Assembly: GCA_026001145.1 (NCBI GenBank)
Contig: BNZN01000002.1
Location: 8,390 to 72,389, forward strand
Source: Clostridia bacterium
GTDB taxonomy: Bacteria; Bacillota; Clostridia; Oscillospirales; Ruminococcaceae
Length of the DNA stretch: 64,000 nt
Direction of reading: 5' to 3'
How positions within the stretch are numbered: position 1 is the first letter of the stretch; the number at the start of each line of letters is the position of its first letter. The position numbers were made by a program, and so were the translations under genes. Shown piece after piece: positions 29,442-37,952 of this stretch. A model generated the notes under the pieces. The model saw only the letters and a program-made list of their open reading frames with translations, did no database searches and was not told the origin of the DNA.

Positions 29442-29690
29442 AATTATCTTTGTTGCTTTGTCATGAGCAAACAAAAACGTCAAAATAAACGATGCTTTCC
29501 GAACATTCCGGGATTCGCAACAAACTCGCCTTCTCGAACTTTTTTGTGTTTTGACAAAAAAGTTCCAAAAAAACAAACCAGAGAGGGAATTGCGATTTTC
29601 CCTCCCGGAACCCTCCCTTGAAACGCTTTTTCCCAGAACCCAAGGTTGTTTGCTATGAGATTTTGAAATTGTTTGGAAAGTCTCAAATCA
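29442..29690 (+). repeat. Degenerate copy of dispersed hairpin repeat
   Basis: It shares with the intact MITEs the core TCGAACTTTTTTGTGTTTTG / ACAAAAAAGTTCC, the stem around TTGCGATTTTCCCTC, and AAACGCTTTTTCC. The terminal inverted repeats are missing. Its first 50 bases also match 2129-2180. Confidence 0.65.
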
Positions 29691-29957
29691 ATTGTAACAC
29701 TATGGGAATATGCAAAAGGTGCTCAGAAATATTTGTAGTGTAAAATTTAAAAAAGTTTGTTACTTTTTTGAGAACTGAAAAAGTGAGGGCACGAGCGGAA
29801 ATTTGAGAACCTTAAATTTAAATGAGATAATATGGATGATTTTGATGTTGTCGAAGTTGTCTTGTTTTTACAAGTATTGAAACAGCACTTATAATAAACA
29901 TTTTGCTAGTGAGCAAAAATGCTTGCATTTCCACCTAATTTCCCGTAACTGGAAAGC
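29691..29957. other. AT-rich non-coding stretch
   Basis: There is no open frame of note and no recognised RNA. It lies between a repeat copy and the nrdD promoter. Confidence 0.4.
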
Positions 29958-29986
29958 TTGACTTTCGCGATGAGATGCGCGATAAT
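29958..29986 (+). promoter_or_regulatory. nrdD promoter
   Basis: TTGACT (29958-29963), a 17-base spacer, GATAAT (29981-29986). The spacer contains the imperfect palindrome TCGCGATGAGATGCGCGA, a possible operator. Confidence 0.5.
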
Positions 29987-30027
29987 ATATGTGTGACCGA
30001 TGACCTGTTGTGCAAAAGTGTTGTGTG

Positions 30028-30060
30028 GCAAGCCATGGAGTGTGTGGCTTGTTATTTTTG
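30028..30060 (+). terminator. Leader hairpin, possible attenuator of nrdD
   Basis: GCAAGCCA pairs with TGGCTTGT (9-base loop) and is followed by TATTTTTG, in the 160-base nrdD leader. It has the form of a weak terminator; an alternative antiterminator fold was not identified. Confidence 0.35.
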
Positions 30061-30148
30061 CCGGATTTTCCGTAAAGTTTATGGCTTTGATTGCGAGAGT
30101 ATCGGGTTTTGGGTTTGAAAACGGTATGATTGGAGGTTGTTTTTACGT

Positions 30149-32299
30149 ATGTTGATGAAGATAAGAAAAAGAGAAGGAAATTTGGTTCCGTTTATTAAAG
30201 ACAAGGTAACGCTGGCCATCTTCAAGGCTGCTTGCAATGTTGGCGGTGATGACTGGAACCGGGCAGAGGAATTATGTGAACAGGTTGTTGATTTGGCAGA
30301 AAAGGCTTTTCCAGATGGAATTGCAGAAGTTGAAAAGGTTCAAGATATAGTTGAGAAAGTGTTAATTGAAAATGGTCATGCCAAGACTGCGAAAGCATAT
30401 ATTCTTTATCGCGAAAGGCGCAGGACAATGCGGGAATCGAATGCGCTAATCGATGCGACAGTCAGAATGTTTTCTGAATATATCGAAGACGAAAGTTGGG
30501 AAATTAAAGAAAATTCCAACACACAAAAATCGATAAACGGCATGAACAATTATGTAAGAGAAGCGTTCACCAAGCAATATTGGCTGAATGAAATCTATCC
30601 ACAAGATGTTAAAGATGCTCACCTATCCGGAGACCTTCACATTCATGATCTTGGATTTTTCGGTTCTTATTGCGCTGGCTGGGATCTTTATCAATTGTTG
30701 ACCAAGGGATTTGGAGGGGTCGATGGAAAGGTTGAATCCAAGCCTGCCAAACATCTAAGATCGTTTTTGGGGCAGGTTGTCAACTCAACATTCGTTACAC
30801 AGGGTGAAACCGCAGGAGCTCAGGCGTGGTCTTCATTTGACACCTATTGCGCTCCGTTTGTTAGGCATGACAACTTAAGTTACACTGCGGTTAAGCAGGC
30901 AATGCAAGAGTTCGTTTTTAATCTTAATGTTCCGACCAGAGTAGGGTTCCAGTGCCCGTTTTCTAACATAACATTAGATGTTGTTTGCCCAAACAACCTG
31001 CGCGACAAGGCTGTTGTGGTTGGCGGGAAGGTGAAAGACGAGACTTACGGTGAGTTTCAGGCTGAGATGAACATGATCAATATGGCGTTTTGCGAAGTCA
31101 TGATGGATGGTGATTCCAAGGGGCGTGTTTTCACCTTCCCGATTCCAACGATCAATGTGACAAAAGACTTCGATTGGGACGCACCGGTTGTGAACAAAAT
31201 CATGGAAATCACTTGTAAATATGGAGTACCGTATTTTTCAAATTACATAAATTCCGACCTTTCGCCGGAAGATGCCCTTTCGATGTGTTGCAGATTGAGG
31301 TTGAACACCGGGGAGCTCAGAAAGAGGGGCGGAGGGCTGTTTGGTTCGAATCCTTTAACGGGTTCGATTGGTGTGGTAACCTTAAATTTGCCGCGTGCTG
31401 CGTTTCTTTCGAAAACAAAGAGTGAGTTTAACGAGCGCTTGAAGAGGTTAATGAAAATTGCCGTTTCTAGCCTTGAAATTAAAAGAAAAATTGTCGAAAC
31501 ACAGACAAGAAAAGGAATGTACCCCTATTCTGCGAGTTACTTGCAAGGGCTTTATGATAGGACTGGCCAGTATTGGTACAATCATTTCAACACGATCGGG
31601 ATTATTGGGATGAACGAGGCTTGCATTAATCTGTTCGGAGAAACCCGAGATTTGACCACAAAAGAGGGGCAGAAATTTGCAATCGAGACTTTAGATTATA
31701 TGCGGGATTTCATAAAGAATGTGCAGGAGGAAACTGGGCATTATTATAACCTTGAAGCAACACCAGCGGAAGGGACAAGTTACCGGTTAGCCAAAAAAGA
31801 CGTGGAGAAGTTCAAAGCAATTAAAACCGCAGGTGGTGGCACTCCTTATTACACAAATTCATCTCAACTTCCGGTTGGGTTCACCGATGATATCTTCGAG
31901 ACGCTAGATCTTCAAGATGAGTTACAGAACCTATATACGGGTGGAACTGTTTTACATCTTTACTTGGGGGAAAACATTAAAGATATCGAAGTCGCGAAGG
32001 CATTGATCAAAAAGGTATTCACTAACTATAAATTGCCTTACATTTCGATAACGCCAACATTTTCGGTGTGCAGTGACCATGGGTATATTTCGGGTGAGCA
32101 TTTTGAGTGCCCCGAATGTGGCAAGGATGCCGAAGTCTGGAGCAGGGTTGTTGGGTTTTGGAGGCCAGTGCAAAACTATAACAAGGGTAAATATGCGGAA
32201 TATATGGAACGAAAGAAATATCAACTTCCGGGCGAAAGTGCAAGTGAGCGGCAAATTTCTGCGAAGAGTTTCCCCGCAGAACAAGAAATAATTGCGTAA
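30149..32299 (+). CDS. nrdD: Anaerobic ribonucleoside-triphosphate reductase
   Basis: 716 residues. The ATG at 30149 is used because the TTG at 30137 overlaps the GGAGG ribosome site. An N-terminal ATP-cone-like segment precedes the glycyl-radical enzyme barrel. The C-terminus has the zinc site (CSDHGY..GEHFECPECG) and the glycyl-radical motif RVVGFWRPVQNYNKGKYAEY. It makes deoxynucleotides from NTPs without oxygen, which implies a strictly or mainly anaerobic life. The NrdG activase, usually next door, is not in the window. Confidence 0.95.
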   Translation: MLMKIRKREGNLVPFIKDKVTLAIFKAACNVGGDDWNRAEELCEQVVDLAEKAFPDGIAEVEKVQDIVEKVLIENGHAKTAKAYILYRERRRTMRESNALIDATVRMFSEYIEDESWEIKENSNTQKSINGMNNYVREAFTKQYWLNEIYPQDVKDAHLSGDLHIHDLGFFGSYCAGWDLYQLLTKGFGGVDGKVESKPAKHLRSFLGQVVNSTFVTQGETAGAQAWSSFDTYCAPFVRHDNLSYTAVKQAMQEFVFNLNVPTRVGFQCPFSNITLDVVCPNNLRDKAVVVGGKVKDETYGEFQAEMNMINMAFCEVMMDGDSKGRVFTFPIPTINVTKDFDWDAPVVNKIMEITCKYGVPYFSNYINSDLSPEDALSMCCRLRLNTGELRKRGGGLFGSNPLTGSIGVVTLNLPRAAFLSKTKSEFNERLKRLMKIAVSSLEIKRKIVETQTRKGMYPYSASYLQGLYDRTGQYWYNHFNTIGIIGMNEACINLFGETRDLTTKEGQKFAIETLDYMRDFIKNVQEETGHYYNLEATPAEGTSYRLAKKDVEKFKAIKTAGGGTPYYTNSSQLPVGFTDDIFETLDLQDELQNLYTGGTVLHLYLGENIKDIEVAKALIKKVFTNYKLPYISITPTFSVCSDHGYISGEHFECPECGKDAEVWSRVVGFWRPVQNYNKGKYAEYMERKKYQLPGESASERQISAKSFPAEQEIIA

Positions 32300-32333
32300 G
32301 TTGCCTGTAAAATTCGTTCGAGACGCATTTTGA

Positions 32334-32358
32334 GAGCCACCCCTCTGGGGTGGCTCTT
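32334..32358 (+). terminator. nrdD terminator
   Basis: GAGCCACCCC, loop TCTG, GGGTGGCTC, then TTT. A strong GC stem 35 bases after the nrdD stop. Confidence 0.8.
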
Positions 32359-32518
32359 TGCCTGTAATTTTTTTCCAATTGCTTTCCGATTCCCCTATCC
32401 CCGATCAGCAATAAACCGTAGAACTTGTTGCCCTTATTTGTGTGGCTTCCATAAAAATGGCTCGGCGTGCCCCGCAAGGGTCTCTCCGTGCGTGCTCTTT
32501 TTGGAATCGGGAATGCAT

Positions 32519-33267
32519 TCATTCGTCTTCGTATGCGGGTGGCACAATTCGTGTGCCGCGAGGAGGAGGAACTGAAAACCCGCGACTTAGACAGTGTGCA
32601 TCAATTTGCGCATCAATTTCTGCGAATTTTTTTTCTCTATTTTTGGCAAGCTCAGTTTCTGCGGCAAGCTTACTCCCAGGCAAGGCCGTACACCGGGGCC
32701 TGTGCCGCCGGGTTTCTCCGGGCCCTTTGCCTAAATCTTCTGTCACCCAGACTATATTTATCCTCCCGGTTTCTGGCAAATTGGGCAAAAAATAAAGCTC
32801 AGTCTGCTGTGCAGCTTCTGGAGTAAACGAACAGCTCTGTGTATTTGTATTAAAAAGCGCTTCAAAAAGAAATCTTGGCGTTGTGAACCGCTCTCTTACT
32901 CCTGGAATCTGGGTAAATGCCTCCCAAATTGTATCGTCTTTAGGCACCACAACTATATAGAGCCCTACAAAAAATTTGACGTGAAACCTAGTGCTACGTT
33001 TTCTTCCCACACACTATCATAAGAAGACATAACTACTTCATTCTTTTTTTCCAACATCAATGTTACATTCGGGTTTTTAAAACACAGCGAGTTACCTTCT
33101 CTCCAATCAGCCAAAAAAAGCCCTATAAAGTGATTTTTCTGAGGGAACGAAATAGGAGCAGCAAAAGAGAGCGAAGAAAACAGTGGGAAAATACTTACCA
33201 GCGCGAGAAATACCAATGAAATTTTCTGGAGTTGTCCCTTTTTGTTCATAAATACACATCCTTTCAA
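32519..33267 (-). pseudogene. Secreted protein, family B, frameshifted copy
   Basis: It starts at ATG 33267 with signal peptide MNKKGQLQKISLVFLALVSI and mature start PISFPQKN, like the gene at 7622. The first frame stops at 32965 after WEENVALGF. The homologous continuation (HVKFFVGLYIVVVPKDDTI, then ..IPG) lies in another frame open to 32519, so a single-base change near 32990 breaks the gene. In the intact relative the same place reads WEENMLIGFSVK and later IVPKNATI. The C-terminal part is charged and GC-rich. A family-type promoter precedes it. Confidence 0.7.
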
Positions 33268-33305
33268 AATTTCGGAGGCAGAACACCTACCTCTCTACGC
33301 CTATA

Positions 33306-33334
33306 AGTTTACCACAATCTATGTACTGTGTCAA
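33306..33334 (-). promoter_or_regulatory. Family-type promoter for 32519-33267
   Basis: On the - strand: TTGACA (33329-33334), a 17-base spacer, TAAACT (33306-33311). Confidence 0.7.
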
Positions 33335-33467
33335 TAATCTTTTGAGTGAAAAACCTAACTTCAAAGAACAATCTAAATTAATGGAGAATATTAAATAAAT
33401 ATTTTATATGTTTTGTGCAAAATATGTTTAGCCACACATGTGAGTGCGTGTTGCAAACCGTTGATTT

Positions 33468-34655
33468 TTATTCAGACACTTTCTCTGTTCTTATCGAATA
33501 CGCATCCGCCAAAACAGAGCCGGATTCATCCAGCAACACCCCACGCAGACTGGTTTCTGCTTCTCTTATTTTTTCAATCTCTGGGTTGGTCTTTGGGTGT
33601 TTGGGGACAAAAACCGTGCAACAATCTTCATATGGCAAAATGGAAGTTTCAAATGTCCCTATTTTGCGTGCTATTTCGATGATTTCGCGCTTATCCATCC
33701 CGATAAGCGGCCTGAAAATGGGGAGGGTGCAGACTTCTTCAGTGCAGGTTATGGCCTCTAAAGTTTGGCTTGCAACCTGCCCCAGACTTTCTCCGGTAAT
33801 TAGTGTTCCTTCTTTATTTTCAAAAGCAATTTGCTCTGCCATCCTTAACATAAACCGCCGCATTATGATCGTAAATAATCTTTCTGGGCAAAGTTTTTTA
33901 ATCCGCTCTTGAATGTATGTAAACTCGATTGTATGCAGTGTGGCCGCACCGCAATATTTAGTTAACTTTCTGAGCAAATCCACAACCTTCATGTGGGCAA
34001 ACTCACTGGTATATGGCGGACTTTCAAAATGTGTATAGCTGAGGCTCAAACCTCTCTTGGCAAGCATATACGCCGCAACAGGACTATCAATTCCTCCTGA
34101 AATGAGCACGTTCCCTTTGCCACAACATCCAACAGGCATTCCACCGAGCCCACGAATTTCAGAAACATAAACATAAGCTCCATCTCGTCTGACTTCTACC
34201 TTAAGGGTCAGATCCGGGTTGTGTACATCTACGCAAATCCCTTTTACATTTTGCAAAATATAATTACCGATTTGTGGGCAGAGTTCCGCGGAACGTGGCA
34301 GAAACTTCTTATCTGCTCGTTTTGCCTCCACTTTGAAGCTGTTAAATGGTTCGGATTCATTTACCAACTGCAAGCAACATAACTTTATGACATCAAGATC
34401 TTTGCTGCAAAGTTTGGCCATCCCCAGTTTGCTGATTCCGAAAACATTTTTAACCAAATCCAGAGCTTTATTTAAATCTGAATCTTTTTGGTTCGCTTTA
34501 ACAACAAAGGTTGAATCAGATTCCAAAAGAAGGAATTCACCTAAACTTTTCAGTTTTCCTTTTATGTTACGGCAAAGAAGAGCTACAAATCTCCCCTTGT
34601 TGAGACCTTTCAGAGCAATTTCTCCGGGTTTTATTAAGATCACGTCTTCGAACAT
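33468..34655 (-). CDS. thiI: tRNA 4-thiouridine synthase ThiI
   Basis: 395 residues. The ATG at 34655 (MFEDVILIKPGEIALKG) is preceded by GGAAGG. An N-terminal ferredoxin-like/THUMP domain is followed by the PP-loop ATPase motif LISGGIDSPVAAYM. The C-terminal part includes TGESLGQVASQTLEAI. It activates U8 of tRNAs for sulfur transfer; in many bacteria it also serves thiamine synthesis, but that needs a rhodanese domain, which is absent here. A partner cysteine desulfurase is not adjacent. Confidence 0.93.
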   Translation of the reverse strand: MFEDVILIKPGEIALKGLNKGRFVALLCRNIKGKLKSLGEFLLLESDSTFVVKANQKDSDLNKALDLVKNVFGISKLGMAKLCSKDLDVIKLCCLQLVNESEPFNSFKVEAKRADKKFLPRSAELCPQIGNYILQNVKGICVDVHNPDLTLKVEVRRDGAYVYVSEIRGLGGMPVGCCGKGNVLISGGIDSPVAAYMLAKRGLSLSYTHFESPPYTSEFAHMKVVDLLRKLTKYCGAATLHTIEFTYIQERIKKLCPERLFTIIMRRFMLRMAEQIAFENKEGTLITGESLGQVASQTLEAITCTEEVCTLPIFRPLIGMDKREIIEIARKIGTFETSILPYEDCCTVFVPKHPKTNPEIEKIREAETSLRGVLLDESGSVLADAYSIRTEKVSE

Positions 34656-34732
34656 ATTTTTCCTTCCAATTCCTCCACAGTCAGAAACTGGCCGCATCAA
34701 GCGGCCAACAATCTCCCACAATCTTTTTTAAC

Positions 34733-34905
34733 CTTTGAGTAGAGTTCAAAAACTTCCCCGCTGTGCCGTTTTGCAGCCAAATTAAAACCCGAAGGTTTCA
34801 AATAATGGAGATTCCTTGCATATTTCATGTTTTCTGCTATGTTTAATTTCGCCGCAGACATACAACTCCATACCAAGAGATTGTCTCCTCAAAACTAACT
34901 GTTGG
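34733..34905 (-). ncRNA. Candidate structured RNA (possibly 6S RNA)
   Basis: A 220-base gap between thiI and the DUF1292 gene has a TATAAT on the - strand (~34907-34912) followed by a structured stretch. It contains ATGTCTGC..GCAGAAAACAT, AAACC TTC GGGTTT, and a possible closing pair TTTTGAG / CTCAAAG. The overall long, interrupted hairpin with a central loop is 6S-like, and the length suits. No sequence motif proves it. Confidence 0.35.
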
Positions 34906-34949
34906 ATTATAAAAACCACAAATATCGAACACAGCAGGTTCGGCGAAAG

Positions 34950-35378
34950 CTATTCACAATTGTCGCAACCTTTGCCACACTCCTCGTCGCAATCTTCGTC
35001 GCAACATTCACAGTCACAGCCATCTTCATCCGAACAATCACAATCGCAATCATCTTCCAAAATATCAAAAAACTCCGAGAGCTGCTCTGTGAACAACTTT
35101 GAGATTTTGGCAAATTCTTCCTCATCCTCGAGCAAAACAAACGTTTCTTCGCCATCTTCCATAACGGCCTTTGCTACAACCAACTCATCTGACTGCGGCT
35201 CGTCGCCTTCTTCTTCCAGCCCTGCCGTGGATAACAGAGCAAAATATCTAACATCATCCACACACAATTCGTCTATTATCTCAAATTCATATTCCTTGTT
35301 ATTTTCGTCCACAAAAACAACAAATTCGGCTTCTGATTCAAGTTCCTGCTCAACATCCATATCTTCTTCCAATGTCAT
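34950..35378 (-). CDS. DUF1292 protein with Cys/Asp-rich tail
   Basis: 142 residues from the ATG at 35378 (GAGGAGGGG upstream). Residues ~15-90 match the DUF1292 pattern (FVVFVDENNKEYEFEIIDEL, FALL, then FVLLEDEEEFAKI), a small Firmicutes family of unknown function. The last ~34 residues consist almost only of Cys, Asp and Glu (DCDCDCSDEDGCDCECC and on), with 11 Cys. Such a tail is not a usual part of DUF1292 proteins and looks like a metal-binding, metallothionein-like extension. Confidence 0.8.
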   Translation of the reverse strand: MTLEEDMDVEQELESEAEFVVFVDENNKEYEFEIIDELCVDDVRYFALLSTAGLEEEGDEPQSDELVVAKAVMEDGEETFVLLEDEEEFAKISKLFTEQLSEFFDILEDDCDCDCSDEDGCDCECCDEDCDEECGKGCDNCE

Positions 35379-35465
35379 TCTCAAACCCCTCCTCAACAAT
35401 AAGACATTGCCACTAGATTGATAATAACACTATTTCGTTAAAAAATCAACTTTACAAAGACACAC

Positions 35466-35852
35466 GGTTCTTCTCCAATTGTCGTAATGGATTAGGACAA
35501 GCAAGTTCAAATTTGGCTGCAGCGAGACAGAGCTTGTTATTTTGTCTTCCTGTCAACAGTAGTTGCAATTGATGTGAGACTTTTCAAGCAATTAATTTGC
35601 TTTTCAAACGCTCCGAGATTTGGAGCAAGTTTGCTTTTTCACGTGCTTTTCAAACATTCCGGAATTCGAAACACATCGCTTTCTCGAACTTTTTTGTGTT
35701 TTGACAAAAAAGTTCCAAAAAAACAAACCAGGGAAGTAATTGCGATTTTCCTTCCCTGGACCTATCCTTAAAACGCTTTTTCCATAGCCTAGGGTTACTG
35801 CTTTTGATTTTGCAAATAAAAAGTCAGACTTTTACGATTTTGGGAGAGAACC
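35466..35852 (+). mobile_element. MITE copy 1 (387 bp)
   Basis: Ends GGTTCTTCTCC and GGGAGAGAACC are imperfect terminal inverted repeats. The 9 bases outside are AAGACACAC on the left and AAGACACAA on the right, an 8/9 target duplication. There is no open frame of its own. Inside are a hairpin GAACTTTTTTGTG/GACAAAAAAGTTC and a second stem CCAGGGAAG/CTTCCCTGG. The element is nearly identical in sequence and identical in length to copy 3 (45131-45517). It lies between the DUF1292 gene and the 3' end of the ABC-F gene. Confidence 0.85.
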
Positions 35853-35967
35853 AAGACACAAACCAGCTATTAATCGCCAAGTCAAAACTCCCCTTTTGTA
35901 ATTCAGATGACAGATTCTTTGATAAAGAGATCACACCCTGGTGTTTGATTCACTTCAATATTAAAAT

Positions 35968-37449
35968 TCAGATTTCCACAATGTTATCAGCTATTTTTTC
36001 CACAAACATTTTATCGTGCTCAACAAATAAAAGCGTTGGTTTATATTTTAAAATTAGTTCTTCAATTTGCATCCGTGACAAAACGTCAACAAAATTCAGC
36101 GGTTCATCCCAAATATAAAGGTGTGCACTTTCGCAGAGACTTTTCGCAGTTAAAATTTTTTTCTTCTGACCCTCGCTAAATTCCGAAATGTCTTTTTCAA
36201 ATTGAATCCTTGAAAAATCAAGTTTACGCAAAATGGCTTTAAACAAGCTTTCGCTTATGTTGTGAATTTTAGCAAATTCGGTTAAATTTCCGGAGAGCTC
36301 TGAAGTATCTTGCGAAACATAAGAAACTTTTAAATGGTTTGCAACATTGATTGTGCCTGAAGTTTTAATATCTTCACCCAAAATCAATTTCAGAATGCTA
36401 GATTTTCCGCAGCCATTTTCCCCTTTTAACGCAATTCTACCTCCGGTATTCATCACGAAGTTTATGTTTTTGCAAACAACTTTTTCGCCATAAAATATAG
36501 ATAAATTAGAAATTTCAAGCAATTTGCTTTGATGGTAAATAAGCGGACTTAACTTCAAGTCTTCGGCAATTTCCACATTTTTTAAAAGCTTGGATTTTTC
36601 TTCAATTGCTTTGTTTTTGCGACTTTCAGCAGACTTTGATCTTTTCATCATTTTTGCAGCCTTGTGGCCAATAAAACCTCTGTCGGGTTTAAGTCCCGAT
36701 GAGCGTTTACCTCCATATTTTGTGGCTTCGACCGTATCAGACCAATTTGCAGATTGTTTTGCGGATTCATGCAACCTGCTGATATCTTTTTTAAGTTTTT
36801 CATTTTCAGAAAGTTCAAAATTGGCTTGAAATTCTTTGTTTTGCCACCAAGATGAAAAATTTCCTCGCTGAACCTCAATGTTTGTGAGGTTTATAGACAA
36901 AATATGATCAACGCAAGAATCTAAAAAGTTTCTGTCGTGCGAAACCAAAATAAAGCCATTTTTTCGGTTCAAATATTCTGACACGATTTGGCGCGATTCA
37001 AAATCAAGGTGATTTGTGGGTTCGTCAATTAGCAAAAAATTATTATCTTTCAAAAACAAAATTGCTAAAAGCAACTTTGTTTGCTCGCCATTGCTTAGAC
37101 TTTCAAATGGTCTGCTTAAAATTTCCTCTGATAATTTTAAAAGTGAAATTTCTTTGTTAAGCTGCCAAAGCTCAAATTTAGGATGAATTTTTTCTGCAAT
37201 TTCTAAACTGGTTTTTGATTTATCTTTCACTTCAAACGGAAAATAATCGAAATTCACAGATTTTGCAATTTCCCCCGAATATTCGTATTTGCGAAGCAAT
37301 AGTTTCAAAAAAGTTGTTTTGCCACGGCCGTTTCTTCCGACAAAACCTAATTTCCAGTCGGTATCAATCGAAAATGAAACATTTTCAAAAATATTATCGT
37401 AACTGCCATCATAGCCAAAAGTTAACTTTGAAACATTTATCAAGGACAC
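35968..37449 (-). CDS. ABC-F ATPase, Lsa/Vga-like ribosome protection type
   Basis: 493 residues from the GTG at 37449, with AGGAGGCG upstream. Two ABC domains are present: Walker A VGRNGRGKTTF and LKGENGCGKSSILK, signatures SLSNGEQTKL and FSEGQKKK. They are joined by a linker rich in charged residues (~200-300), and there are no TM segments. ABC-F proteins of the Lsa/Vga/CplR group bind stalled ribosomes and displace lincosamides, streptogramin A and pleuromutilins; others serve translation generally, so resistance is likely but not proven. The gene looks more AT-rich than its neighbours and is flanked by two MITEs, suggesting acquisition. Confidence 0.85.
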   Translation of the reverse strand: MSLINVSKLTFGYDGSYDNIFENVSFSIDTDWKLGFVGRNGRGKTTFLKLLLRKYEYSGEIAKSVNFDYFPFEVKDKSKTSLEIAEKIHPKFELWQLNKEISLLKLSEEILSRPFESLSNGEQTKLLLAILFLKDNNFLLIDEPTNHLDFESRQIVSEYLNRKNGFILVSHDRNFLDSCVDHILSINLTNIEVQRGNFSSWWQNKEFQANFELSENEKLKKDISRLHESAKQSANWSDTVEATKYGGKRSSGLKPDRGFIGHKAAKMMKRSKSAESRKNKAIEEKSKLLKNVEIAEDLKLSPLIYHQSKLLEISNLSIFYGEKVVCKNINFVMNTGGRIALKGENGCGKSSILKLILGEDIKTSGTINVANHLKVSYVSQDTSELSGNLTEFAKIHNISESLFKAILRKLDFSRIQFEKDISEFSEGQKKKILTAKSLCESAHLYIWDEPLNFVDVLSRMQIEELILKYKPTLLFVEHDKMFVEKIADNIVEI

Positions 37450-37578
37450 AAAAAACGCCTCCTGTCCACAAAGACATAAACCTCCACGGTTGACGCATGA
37501 ACCACAGGGCAAAGACCCACGACTTTCGAAAAAAGCAGCACATCAAATGCCAAAAAATGCAAGCCATTTACGGGAACC

Positions 37579-37908
37579 GGTTCTATTCCAATTGTCGTAA
37601 TGGATTAGGACAAGCATGTTCAAATTTGGCTGCAGCGAGATAGAGCTTTTTGTCTTCCTGTCAACAGTAGTTGCAATACGAATTCGCTTTTTCACGTGCT
37701 TTCCAAACATTCCGAAATTCTGGGCAAATTCGCTTTCTCGTACTTTTTTTGTGTTTTGACAAAAAAAGTACCAAAAAAAACAAACCGGGAGGGACTTGCG
37801 ATTTTCCCTCCCGGGCCCTCCCTTAAAACGCTTTTGCCAGAGTCTATGGTTACTGTTTTTGGTTTTGCAACCAATAAATCAGGTTTTTACGATTTTGGGA
37901 GTAGAGCC
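37579..37908 (+). mobile_element. MITE copy 2 (330 bp, internal deletion)
   Basis: Ends GGTTCTATTCC and GGAGTAGAGCC. Perfect 9-bp target duplication ACGGGAACC at 37570-37578 and 37909-37917. It lacks about 57 internal bases present in copies 1 and 3. The stem CCGGGAGGG..TTGCGATTTT..CCCTCCCGG differs from copy 1 at both sides of the helix, so the pairing is kept. Same orientation as copy 1. Confidence 0.88.
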
Positions 37909-37952
37909 ACGGGAACCTTAAAGTTTGTTCATGCGTCAACTGTGAATACAAA

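Noticed and set aside
29975-30000. NrdR box upstream of nrdD
   Set aside because: ATAATATATGTGT resembles only half of the consensus, and the usual second box is missing.
33413-33912. 165-residue open frame antisense to thiI
   Set aside because: A shadow of thiI; no independent start signal.
35466-37908. ABC-F gene as cargo of a composite transposon formed by two MITEs
   Set aside because: Each MITE has its own, different 9-bp duplication on both sides, so they inserted independently; no shared duplication flanks the whole block.
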